Source: Nocardia terpenica (GTDB lineage Bacteria > Actinomycetota > Actinomycetes > Mycobacteriales > Mycobacteriaceae). Taken from it: 64,000 nucleotides of DNA. Positions 12,001-17,421 of the stretch are shown here, one piece after another; the first letter of the stretch is position 1, and each line of letters begins with the position of its first letter. The notes beneath the pieces are model-generated. The model was not told where the DNA came from. It did not search any database and saw nothing but the letters and a program-made list of their open reading frames with translations. The position numbers and the translations under genes are program-made. Where the stretch lies: NCBI RefSeq assembly GCF_013186535.1, contig NZ_JABMCZ010000004.1, forward strand, positions 629,762 to 693,761, in the 5' to 3' direction.

Positions 12001-15000
12001 GATCAGGTGAAGCTGCGCGGGCTGCGCATCGAGCCCGGCGAGATCGCGGCGGTGCTCGCCGAACACGAGGCGGTCGAGGACGCGGTCGTCATCGTGTCCG
12101 ACCGGGATCAGCTGCTCGGCTATGTCGTGGCGCGGACGGGACCGGTGGATGTCGGTGCGCTGCACACACATCTGCGGCAGCGGCTCCCCGACTACCTGGT
12201 GCCCGCGGCCATTGTCGAGATCGACGCCATACCCACCACCGCGCACGGCAAACTCGACCGCGCCGCCCTGCCCGCACCGGCCGTGACCACCGACGGCGCG
12301 CAGGCGCCGCGCACGCCGACCGAACAGGTGCTGTGCGAGGCGTTCTCGGAGATATTGGCGGCCACCGAGATCGGGGTGCACGACGATTTCTTCGCGCGCG
12401 GCGGGCATTCGCTGTCGGCGTCGCGATTGGTGGCGCGGGTGCGGGCGCGGCTGGGCGGCGACCTCGGGGTGCGCGACGTGTTCGAGCATCCCACCCCGGC
12501 CCGGCTGGCCACCCGGGTGGACGGCGCCGCGGGCGGCCGGGTGGCGCTGCTGGCCGGGGAGCGCCCGGCGCGGGTGCCCGCCTCCGCGGCCCAGCGGCGG
12601 CTGTGGTTGCTCAACCGGCTCGATCCCGAACTCGCCACCTACAATGTGCCGCTGGCGGTTCGGCTGCGCGGCGCCCTCGATGTCGCGGCGCTCGCCGCCG
12701 CGCTCGACGATGTGGTGCGGCGGCACGAGGCGCTGCGCACCGTGCTGCCCGAATCCGGCGGCCGCCCTTATCAACTCGTGCTCGACGGCGCGGCCGCGCG
12801 GCTGGACCTCGCCGTGGAGGATGTCGATGCGGATCGGCTGGCGGCACGGGCGGCGGCGGAGGCGGGCCGCGGATTCGATCTGCGCCACCAGATCCCGGTG
12901 CGCGCCACCCTGTTCCGCCGGGCCGCCGACGATCATGTGCTGCTGCTGACGCTGCACCACATCGCCACCGACGGCGAGTCCGAGGTGCCGTTGGCCACCG
13001 ATCTCGCCGCCGCCTATGCGGCCCGTCGACGCGGCCGCGCGCCCGAATGGGCGCCGCTGCCGGTCCAATACGCCGACTACAGCCTGTGGCACGAGCGGCT
13101 GCTCGGCGACGAATCCGATCCACGGAGCCTGGCCGCGGTGCAGCTGGAGTACTGGCGCACCGCGCTGGCGGACCTGCCCGCCGAGCTGACACTGCCGACC
13201 GATCGGCCTCGCCCGGCCGAAAGTTCCTACCGCGGTGGGACGGTGGATCTCGGGCTCGATGCGGACCTGCACCGGGAAGTGGCGGAGTTCGCGCGCGCCC
13301 ACGAGGTGAGCGTGTTCATGGTGCTGCACGCGACCGCGGCCGTGTTGCTGTCGCGCTGCGGGGCGGGCACCGATATTCCGATGGGCTCGGTGGTGGCGGG
13401 CCGGACCGATGCCGCGCTGGAGCGGCTGATCGGGTTCTTCGTCAATACGCTGGTGCTGCGCGCCGACCTGTCGGGCGATCCCACGCTCGGCGAAGCGCTG
13501 CAACGGATTCGGCGCACCGATCTCACCGCCCTCGCCCACCAGGACGTGCCGTTCGAGCGGCTGGTGGAGGTGCTGGACCCGCCGCGCTCGCGGTCGCGGC
13601 ACCCGCTGTTCCAGGTGGCGGTGGTCTTCCAGAACGGCCGGGAGCGCACGCTACGGCTACCGGGGCTGCGGGCGACACCGTATCGGGTGAGTGTGCCCGC
13701 CGCCCGATTCGATCTGTCGTTCAGCTTCGTCGAACAGCGCGACGCGCAGGGCGATCCCGCCGGCATCGACGGGACGGTGGAATACGCCGCCGACCTGTTC
13801 GACGCCGACACCGTGGCGGGGCTGGCCGGGCGGTTCCGGCTGGTGCTGCGGCAGCTGCTCGACGAGCCCGGGCGTCGGCTCGGGGCGGTGCAGGTGCTCG
13901 GTGCGCGCGAGCGCGTGGAACTGTTGGGGCGCAAGGCGATCGGCAGCTTCGCCGGGCGGGTGCGGACGGTTCCGGAGATCTTCGCGGACTCCGTGCGGGC
14001 CCGGCCGGATGCCTGCGCGGTAACCAACGGGAGTGCGTCGCTGTCCTATCGGGAATTGGATGCGGCCTCGTCGGTGCTGGCTCGGCAGTTACGGGCTCGG
14101 GGTATCGGAGCCGAGGACCGGGTGGCCGTGCTGCTGCCGCGCTCGGTGGCGAATGTCGTTGCGGTGCTCGGTATTCTGAAGGCCGGTGCGGCCTACGTTC
14201 CGGTCGATCCCGGGTATCCGGCCGAACGCATCGAGTATGTGCTGTCCGACAGCCGTCCCGCGCTGGTACTGGTGGGTGAGACCGAGCCGGAGCCGAGTCC
14301 GGTGGTACACACCGTGGCGATCACTGCCGCTGGGCCGAGGATCGGAACCGTGGTCGGCGATCCGATCGAGGAGCCGGAAAAGGCCACGCCGCCAACGGGT
14401 CCGGCCACAGCCGCGGCCTATGTCATCTACACGTCGGGATCGACCGGGCGGCCCAAGGGCGTCGTGGTCTCGCACACGGGCGTGGCCGGGCTCGCGGACA
14501 CCCATGCGCGCAGCTGCCGCGTCGGGCCCGGAGATCGGGTGCTCGCCTTGGCATCACCGAGTTTCGACGCCTCCTACTGGGAGCTGTCGATGGCGCTGCT
14601 GACCGGCGCCACGCTCGTCGTGTCCCCGGAAATTCCGGTCGTCGGCGCGGATTTGGCGAATTTCATTGCCGCGACGGATATCTCGGTAGCGACGATCTCG
14701 CCGAGCGTGCTGGCGTCGGTGCCGGAGGGCACGCTGGCGTCGATCCGGTTGCTGGTGGTCGCCGGGGAAGCGGTGAGCGCCACACTGGTTCGGCGGTGGT
14801 CGCCGGGCCGGGAGATGCGTAACGCCTACGGCCCGACCGAGACGACCGTCTGCGCGACGATGAGCGAACCGCTGGAGGAGGCCGGTCGCGCGCCGATCGG
14901 TCACCCGGTGGCCGCGGCCCGGGTGTATGTGCTCGACCCTCGGCTGCAACCGGTGCCGCCCGGCGTGGTGGGGGAGCTGTATGTCGGCGGGGCGGGTGTG

Positions 15001-17421
15001 GCCCGCGGCTACCATGGCCGATTCGACCGCACGGCAGCGCAATTCGTCGCCGACCCACACGCCGCACCCGGCGCCCGCATGTACCGGACCGGTGATCTCG
15101 TGCGGTGGAATCGGGACGGCGCACTGGAATACGTCGGCCGCGGCGACGATCAGGTGAAGCTGCGCGGGCTGCGCATCGAGCCGGGCGAGATCGCGGCGGC
15201 GCTCGCCGAGCACGAGGCGGTCGCCGACGCGGTGGTGATCGTGTCGGATCGGTCGCAGTTGGTGGCCTACGCGGTGCCCGCGCCCGGCGGCGCACCGCTG
15301 GACGGCGACGACCTGCGCGGGTATCTGCGGGGACGGCTGCCGGACTATCTGGTGCCCGCGGCGATCGTCGAGATCGACGCCGTGCCCACCACCGCGCACG
15401 GCAAGCTCGACCGCGCCGCACTACCGGAACCGGTCATGCGCGCCGCCGCCCCGCAGCCGCCGCGCACGGCGCAGGAGGAGCTGCTGGTGGCGCTGTGCTC
15501 GGAGATGCTGGGCCGCACCGATATCGGCGTCGGCGACGGGTTCCTGGCTCTGGGCGGCGACAGCATTACCGCGCTGCAACTGGTCAGCCGGGCGCGCACC
15601 CACGGCGTGGAACTCACGGTGCGGAATGTGCTGGCCGCGGCGACGCTGGCCGATCTGGCCGCCACCGCGACACCGATCGAGGCCGCGACCGATGCCGACG
15701 ACATCCCGACCGGCCCGGTCCCGATGACGCCGATGCTGCACTGGCTGCGCGAACGCGGCGGCCCGATCGGCGGATTCAACCAGGCGGTGCTGCTGCGCAG
15801 TCCCGTCGGCCTCGACGAGGGACGGCTCGAGGCGGCGGCCCGCCGCATCATCGACCACCACCCCGCCCTGCGCACGACCGTGCGGCCCGGCACCGGGGAG
15901 GACTGGTCGGTCGACATCCTGGCGCCGGATGCCGCGCCGACCCGGCGGCTCGTGGACCGGGTGGACGTGAGCGGCCTGGGGGAGGTCGAACTCGCCGACA
16001 CCATCACCCGGCATGCCGCACGGGCCCGGGCCGAACTGAATCCGCGCAAGGGAGTGCTGCTGCGGCTGCGCTGGTTCGACGCGGGCGCCCGCCCCGGCAG
16101 GCTGCTCGTCATCGGCCACCACATCGCGGTCGACGCCGTGTCCTGGCCGATCCTGCTCACCGACCTGCTCACCGTGCTGCGCACCGGCGACGACCATGCG
16201 CTGTCCCGGCCGGGCACCTCGCTGCGCCGCTGGGCGCAACTGCTGGCCGAGGAGGCCGTGTCGGACACCACGGTGGCCGAGCTGGAACAGTGGAAAACGA
16301 TACTGTCCCACCAGGTTCCGTCGCTGACGACCGAGCCGCTCGACCCGGCGCTCGACCGGGTGGGCAGCGAAGCGGAAGTCCAGGTCACCCTGCCCGCCGA
16401 CCTCACCCGCCGGGTACTCGAGGAGGCCACCGCCCGCTTCCACACGGGCCCGGACGTCGTGCTCCTGGCGGCCCTGGCCGCCGCCCTGGCCGAAACCACC
16501 GGCCGCGGGGACCTCCTGGTCGACCTGGAACGGCATGGGCGAGAACCGATTCGAGGCGCGGACCTCACCGGAACCGTCGGCTGGTTCACCACCGTGCACC
16601 CGGCATTCGTATCCATCAATCCCGCTGGTGTGGGGGAGATCCCGGCCAAAAGCACGCCGGGATCGGAGGGTGACAGGTCGGGATCGGAGGGTGGCGCGTC
16701 GGGATCAGAGGGTGGTGCTCTGGGATTGCGGGGCGGTGCGTCGGGATTGCGGGGCGGTGCGTCGGGGTCACAGGGGGGTGCGCTGGGGTCGCAAGGTGGT
16801 GCGCGGGGATCGCAAGGTGGCGCGTCGGGATCGCAGGGCAGTGTGTCGGGATCGGAGGGTGGCACTCCTAGATCCCGGCGTGCTTTTGGCCGGGATCCTG
16901 TGGTGGGGGCGGGGATTGACTGGACGACGGTGGTGAAGTCGGTGAAAGAGCGGTTGAGTGTGGTGCCGCGGGCCGGGGTTGGGTATGGGCTGTTGCGGTA
17001 TGTGAATGCTGAGACTCGGGGGGAGTTGGCGGGGCTGGCTCGGCCGGAGATTGCGTTCAACTATCTCGGCCGGGGTGGGGCTGCGGCCGTGGGGGAGTGG
17101 GGTCCGGCGGGGGAGGCGATCGGGATCGATGCGTTCGATGATGATGTTCCGAGTATTCATGTGCTGCAACTGAATACGGGGGTGCGGCACACTGCCGAGG
17201 GGGACTGCCTGGTGGGGACGTTCCGGTGGCCCGCGCGGCTGGCCACTCGCGCCGCCATCGATGAATTCGCCGCCGCCTGGCTGCGGGCCTTGCGGGGGCT
17301 GGCCCGTCATCTCGACGACGACGGGTCCGGTGGGCACAGTCCCTCGGACTTCCCGCTGCTGTCGCTCGCGCAGAGCCAGGTCGACGGGCTCGAACGGAAA
17401 TGGAGGCGAAATCGCCGATGA
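1..17421 (+). CDS. Five-module NRPS (first synthetase of the cluster), 5' end outside window
   Basis: Non-ribosomal peptide synthetase that activates, tethers and condenses five amino acids in the cytoplasm. The frame is open to the window edge and the first condensation (C) domain lacks its usual N-terminal lead, so a GTG at 16 is probably internal and the true start lies just upstream. Domain order is C-A-T, C-A-T, C-A-T, C-A-T, C-A-T-E (about 5,800 residues). All five carriers have the LGGHS or LGGDS phosphopantetheine motif, and the last is the LGGDS form usual before an epimerization domain. There is no thioesterase, so the chain passes to the next protein. The stop TGA overlaps the next start as ATGA, indicating translational coupling. 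Modules 4 and 5 are near copies. A repeat-rich insertion lies inside the E domain. The product is unknown. Confidence 0.95.
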   Translation, partial: RAQTGVVMGQALDPSSSAFWIAEYVEIHGEVDLAALRAAVERTADEIDPCRIRFVEIDGEIFQEHSDECVCVIETYDLRADPQGRQFAMAWMQAHLASAPDLAAGGLFTAAAFRLSDELCLFFESAHHAILDAYSGSLFIQRITQHYAALVRGQDAGPNPFGHSGAFVADERAYRESEQFAQDRRYWLEKFADDVELVGMGRRAGSVAPSFYRETAYLPQEFADHLAAVGAGLASKWTRVILAAIACYVHRIIDREDVVLVLPVTGRSTPEANMTPGMAANMVLVRFRIRADSTVAEVVAQAATELKAALAHRKYRLEDLRQELAALRGNAVLPVVFVNILSFYLPVDFAGVATTVHNLSNGPVDDLAFTVYDRSDGAGLQIDVDGNPYAYDADVVAAHRDRFTRYCREITRDPQARVGDVEILLPQERAQVLTGWNPDRVAPPGDDICARFDRQVRRSPQAEAVRFGAAALTYRELDERANRLARELLERGVRVEDRVGLILPRSLDLVVGILAVLKTGAAYVPVDPAAPAQRIAHILEDSAPATVLTLAEYAGLVPGNTVLLDDPETVDRIGARPGEPVGTDERGAVLRPANGAYVIYTSGSTGLPKGVIIPHHNVIRMLDQTGEWFDFGAQDVWPLFHSYAFDMSVWEIWNALLRGGRLVVVDYETSRSPHRFLALLRSEGVTALNQTPSAFLPLIDAVRGESGLPALRVVTFGGEALNPAQLRAWFERCGDRTRLVNMYGTTETTVHATYRPLGPSERDVTANVVGRAIPDQRTYVLDSRLRPVPPGAAGDLYLGGGGQARGYHRRAGLTAARFVANPFGAPGETLYRTGDIARWTADGELEYLGRGDDQVQIRGFRVEPGEIAAALLRHPRVRDAAVVVRGEQRLTAYLVADADPPSAAELREFLRDLVPDYMIPAAFVALPVLPLTTNGKLDRRALPEPELPRAGARRAPRTPVEATLCGLYAGVLGVPEVGPDDDFFELGGHSLSAIKLTSKIKAEFGIQLGIRDLFDARTVAVVAERLAGSALATRPPLVRRPDTGPVPLSYAQRRLWFLNQLEGAGTAYNEPYALHLTGPVDIDALSAALGDVLTRHEALRTVVAERDGQPYQRVLDPAALPPVLDVVAARATDIDERLREFATTPFDLAADIPFAARLFTLGVDEYVLAVVAHHIAADGWSAGPLAADLSSAYRSRVAGRQPDWEPLPVRYTDYTLWQRALLGEETDADSRAARQVAFWREQLRDVPAELALPADRPRPPRSSYRGGRVEFEVPAETHALLAEFARETGSSAFMILQAALAGLLTRLGAGTDIPIGSPIAGRPDTALDSLVGFFVNTLVLRLDTAGNPTFRALVERARARALAAYEHQDVPFELLVEALNPDRSLARHPLFQVMLAVQHHDRPRLDFAAAEATILPIDIGDARFDLEFVVAEHFTRDGRPDGLAGSLKYACDLFDETTARTLTRRYVLFLEQLLRQPDTPLTGPTVLVGSERSDLLALGRGPAATPAAVDTVRRIAQHARATPDAVAVVAADALLTRAELDERSAALARDLVGAGIGPDDVVAVVLPRSADWIVALLAVRRTGAAYAPIDPTYPDNRIRAMLDDSAARCVLTTRGWADSHDVGLTGAITDRPHANHAVTLPNPAELPAQRLAYVIFTSGSTGRPKPTAVQLDGFENTLAWYEEELADLDGAVLIASSPSFDLTQKNVWVALRTGRPIALAGARFEPAQVAALAAEFPVAVANMAPSAFHAVLEADSAGVLGSIGAVVLGGEPIPVEDLARIGAPAPRFVNSYGPTEAADVVACHRLDADLDRYRRQPIPIGTAIAGIDLYVLGPDLALAPPGVLGELYVSGPGVGRGYAGHPGSTAARFVADPFTGGRMYRTGDLVRWRPDGTLDYHGRADEQVKLRGIRIETGEIEAVLTARPDIAHAAVIVRADRPGDQRLTGYLVAAEGADPDPIVIRQQLSRELPTYLIPSALVLLDRIPLTPNGKLDKRALPEPAVSEAGTQPRTPAEALVCALFAEVLGVPAVGVDDNFFDRGGHSLLAGKLVARLEAVTPAGLGIQDVFECPTPAALAELLDRPAAGHTPLVPQPRPERIPVSHAQRRLWFLDRLTTGTAYNMPIVLRLTGTLDERALRAALTDVVARHETLRTVLPEADGEPYQRVLPAETVAVPFETIGIAPSDLDAALRAEGARRFALESDIPLRCTLFRLSDDAHVLALTVHHIAADGWSLGPLARDLSEAYRARAAGTGPRWPRLPVAYADFALWQRRTVGEESDPDSPLSAQVAHWRAVLDGMPEELDLPRDRPRPAHPSGGSATVPIHLDAARYAALTEAAAARRATVFMLVHTALAATLARSGAGTDIVIGAPVAGRSDSALDELVGFFVNTLVLRTDLSGNPTVAEAISRIRGTDLAALAHQDVPFERLVAEIDPERSFGRHPLFQVALAVQNTAEATVRLPGLEITATPGALEAAKFDLSFELTEHHGDGVLTGYLAYATDLFDPDTARALADRFLLMLDAVAGDPARRLHDIDVLSETERRLTLPATPPPPPPRDSMAALFDRAVREHPYAAALVTDRETIDYADLSARAGRLANHLLGQGVRAETRVGVCLPRSVDYVVAVLACVKIGATYVPIDPAYPPQRQRFLLSQARPRLILTDSASAATLPSGVDRIVLDDRRTAKRIRHLSIVERLRLAPHPRQAAYVMYTSGSTGRPNGVVVTGADIVALAADSGFAGAAHDRVLLHSPLAFDASTYELWVPLLTGRTAVLAPEGPLDGRVLRDRIVRHGVTAVFLTTALFALLAEEDPGCFAGLREINVGGEAIAPATVARVRAACPSARIVCVYGPTEATTFATRYPVLGPLPRVTAMPLGVPLDSMRCYVLDEYLRPCAPGVAGELYLAGTGVSRGYLDRPQATAARFVADCLDPAGDRMYRTGDIARWRLVGDRAELDYLARADDQVKLRGHRVDPTEIASLLEADPGIDRAAVVLRTDLPTGPALIAYVTSRAGQPDSRRLRELLATRLPAPLVPAAFVPVGRLPITENGKLDRRALPAPVFEAEQYRAPATAWEHRLAEAFAAVLGIETVGADDNFFGLGGHSLLATKLVSRLRDTHGVDIGVRALFDHPTVAALAARLDDGRGGDTGRPVLRAAPRGTPPALSFAQRRMWLLDRIDRDRATYTIPLLVRLSGELRLGALQRALADVVARHDSLRTRLREQDGVPVAAIAPPGAVFGLTVVPTTVEREPELLSAEAARPFRLDVDLPLRATLFETGPETRTLLLVLHHSAADGASLAPLAADLSAAYRARLDGNAPELPVLAVQYADYAAWQRSVVGTEDEPTDLGAEQIRYWRSALAGLPEELSLPVDRPRPAVATGSGGRVRFTLDRRLWRQLELIGEQHRASVFMVLHTALAALLHRMGAGSDIPIGTVVAGRPEPQLEPLIGLFANTLVVRADLSGDPSVAEQLARSRESALGAFAHQELPFERLVEVLDPPRSRARHPLFQVALSLNNTAAPRLELPGLTAEVGEPDLATAKFDLSWHITQPHADSGAAAVLEYSADLFDPETARELVSRFLLVLRQVAGDPRRRVRDLNVLSLTESAATFGRGATGDFTGAPRPFPELFAARVRANPEAEAVTDGVRVATYRELDAASDIVARQLRARGIGIEDRVAVLLARSVANTVAVLGILKAGAAYVPVDPGYPAERIEYLLSDSRPALVLVGAGSSVPLPQLDSAELRGDGVLVGDPVPAAGPDLPVVPVDAGAYVIYTSGSTGRPKGVVVSHRGVAGLAATHADTCGVGPGDRVLAWASPSFDASYWELSMALLTGATLVLSPQQPVVGAELANVIAGTGITVATISPSVLASVPQGTLASVRLLVVAGEAVGAGLVRRWAAGRALRNAYGPTETTVCATMSEALDTSGRTPIGSPVAAARLCVLDGRLRPVPPGVVGELYVGGDGVARGYHGQFARTAGQFVADPFGPAGARMYRTGDLVRWNRGGTLEYVGRGDDQVKLRGLRIEPGEIAAVLAEHEAVEDAVVIVSDRDQLLGYVVARTGPVDVGALHTHLRQRLPDYLVPAAIVEIDAIPTTAHGKLDRAALPAPAVTTDGAQAPRTPTEQVLCEAFSEILAATEIGVHDDFFARGGHSLSASRLVARVRARLGGDLGVRDVFEHPTPARLATRVDGAAGGRVALLAGERPARVPASAAQRRLWLLNRLDPELATYNVPLAVRLRGALDVAALAAALDDVVRRHEALRTVLPESGGRPYQLVLDGAAARLDLAVEDVDADRLAARAAAEAGRGFDLRHQIPVRATLFRRAADDHVLLLTLHHIATDGESEVPLATDLAAAYAARRRGRAPEWAPLPVQYADYSLWHERLLGDESDPRSLAAVQLEYWRTALADLPAELTLPTDRPRPAESSYRGGTVDLGLDADLHREVAEFARAHEVSVFMVLHATAAVLLSRCGAGTDIPMGSVVAGRTDAALERLIGFFVNTLVLRADLSGDPTLGEALQRIRRTDLTALAHQDVPFERLVEVLDPPRSRSRHPLFQVAVVFQNGRERTLRLPGLRATPYRVSVPAARFDLSFSFVEQRDAQGDPAGIDGTVEYAADLFDADTVAGLAGRFRLVLRQLLDEPGRRLGAVQVLGARERVELLGRKAIGSFAGRVRTVPEIFADSVRARPDACAVTNGSASLSYRELDAASSVLARQLRARGIGAEDRVAVLLPRSVANVVAVLGILKAGAAYVPVDPGYPAERIEYVLSDSRPALVLVGETEPEPSPVVHTVAITAAGPRIGTVVGDPIEEPEKATPPTGPATAAAYVIYTSGSTGRPKGVVVSHTGVAGLADTHARSCRVGPGDRVLALASPSFDASYWELSMALLTGATLVVSPEIPVVGADLANFIAATDISVATISPSVLASVPEGTLASIRLLVVAGEAVSATLVRRWSPGREMRNAYGPTETTVCATMSEPLEEAGRAPIGHPVAAARVYVLDPRLQPVPPGVVGELYVGGAGVARGYHGRFDRTAAQFVADPHAAPGARMYRTGDLVRWNRDGALEYVGRGDDQVKLRGLRIEPGEIAAALAEHEAVADAVVIVSDRSQLVAYAVPAPGGAPLDGDDLRGYLRGRLPDYLVPAAIVEIDAVPTTAHGKLDRAALPEPVMRAAAPQPPRTAQEELLVALCSEMLGRTDIGVGDGFLALGGDSITALQLVSRARTHGVELTVRNVLAAATLADLAATATPIEAATDADDIPTGPVPMTPMLHWLRERGGPIGGFNQAVLLRSPVGLDEGRLEAAARRIIDHHPALRTTVRPGTGEDWSVDILAPDAAPTRRLVDRVDVSGLGEVELADTITRHAARARAELNPRKGVLLRLRWFDAGARPGRLLVIGHHIAVDAVSWPILLTDLLTVLRTGDDHALSRPGTSLRRWAQLLAEEAVSDTTVAELEQWKTILSHQVPSLTTEPLDPALDRVGSEAEVQVTLPADLTRRVLEEATARFHTGPDVVLLAALAAALAETTGRGDLLVDLERHGREPIRGADLTGTVGWFTTVHPAFVSINPAGVGEIPAKSTPGSEGDRSGSEGGASGSEGGALGLRGGASGLRGGASGSQGGALGSQGGARGSQGGASGSQGSVSGSEGGTPRSRRAFGRDPVVGAGIDWTTVVKSVKERLSVVPRAGVGYGLLRYVNAETRGELAGLARPEIAFNYLGRGGAAAVGEWGPAGEAIGIDAFDDDVPSIHVLQLNTGVRHTAEGDCLVGTFRWPARLATRAAIDEFAAAWLRALRGLARHLDDDGSGGHSPSDFPLLSLAQSQVDGLERKWRRNRR
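3120..6240 (+). other. NRPS module 2: C-A-T, specificity unassigned
   Basis: The C domain has an intact HHIAADG motif near 3520. The A domain (about 4530-6000) carries FDLTQKN where many A domains have FDxSxWE, and gives the code DLKNVGSDVK. I cannot match this to a residue with confidence. The A3 loop reads TSGSTGRPKP, keeping Lys but with Pro instead of Gly after it. The A10 Lys is present (NGKLDK). The carrier motif is GGHSLL near 6115. No tailoring domain is present. Confidence 0.7.
6280..9400 (+). other. NRPS module 3: C-A-T, branched aliphatic code, altered A3 loop
   Basis: The C domain has HHIAADG near 6670. The A domain (about 7660-9150) gives the code DAYFIVVTFK, which is close to published Val/Ile codes such as DAFFYGITFK and DAYWWGGTFK, so a branched aliphatic residue is likely. 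The A3 phosphate-binding loop reads TSGSTGRPNG: the usual Lys is Asn (codon AAC at 8140-8142, residue about 2709). The A10 Lys (NGKLDR) and carrier motif GGHSLL are intact. A proline run (six residues near 7640) links the C and A domains. Confidence 0.7.
9440..12530 (+). other. NRPS module 4: C-A-T, Phe
   Basis: The C domain has HHSAADG near 9836. The A domain (about 10840-12285) gives the code DAWTVAAVCK, almost the GrsA/TycA phenylalanine code DAWTIAAICK, so Phe is predicted with good confidence. The carrier motif is GGHSLS near 12403. Long stretches of the A domain, and part of the C domain near 10450-10500, match module 5 almost base for base, which points to module duplication or gene conversion. 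Confidence 0.8.
12560..17340 (+). other. NRPS module 5: C-A-T-E, D-Phe
   Basis: The C domain has HHIATDG near 12955. The A domain (about 13960-15430) has the same code as module 4, DAWTVAAVCK (Phe). The carrier has LGGDSIT near 15552, the form that pairs with epimerization domains. The E domain (about 15715-17340) shows HHIAVDAVSW near 16120, the VGWFT motif near 16580 and NYLGR near 17065, so residue 5 should be D-configured. About 85 residues of Gly/Ser-rich repeats are inserted between VGWFT and the DWTTVVKSV helix, in what should be a surface loop. Confidence 0.8.
16638..16897 (+). repeat. Palindrome-flanked 21-bp tandem array inside the E domain
   Basis: A 27-bp sequence at 16638-16664 has perfect 9-bp arms (GATCCCGGC and GCCGGGATC) around the loop CAAAAGCAC. 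An exact reverse-complement copy lies at 16871-16897. Between them are about ten imperfect 21-bp units with consensus near GGGATCGGAGGGTGGCGCGTC minus one edge base. They encode seven-residue repeats such as SGSEGGA, SGLRGGA and SGSQGGA. The array keeps the NRPS reading frame. Its composition and amino-acid content are unlike the surrounding E domain. Confidence 0.93.
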
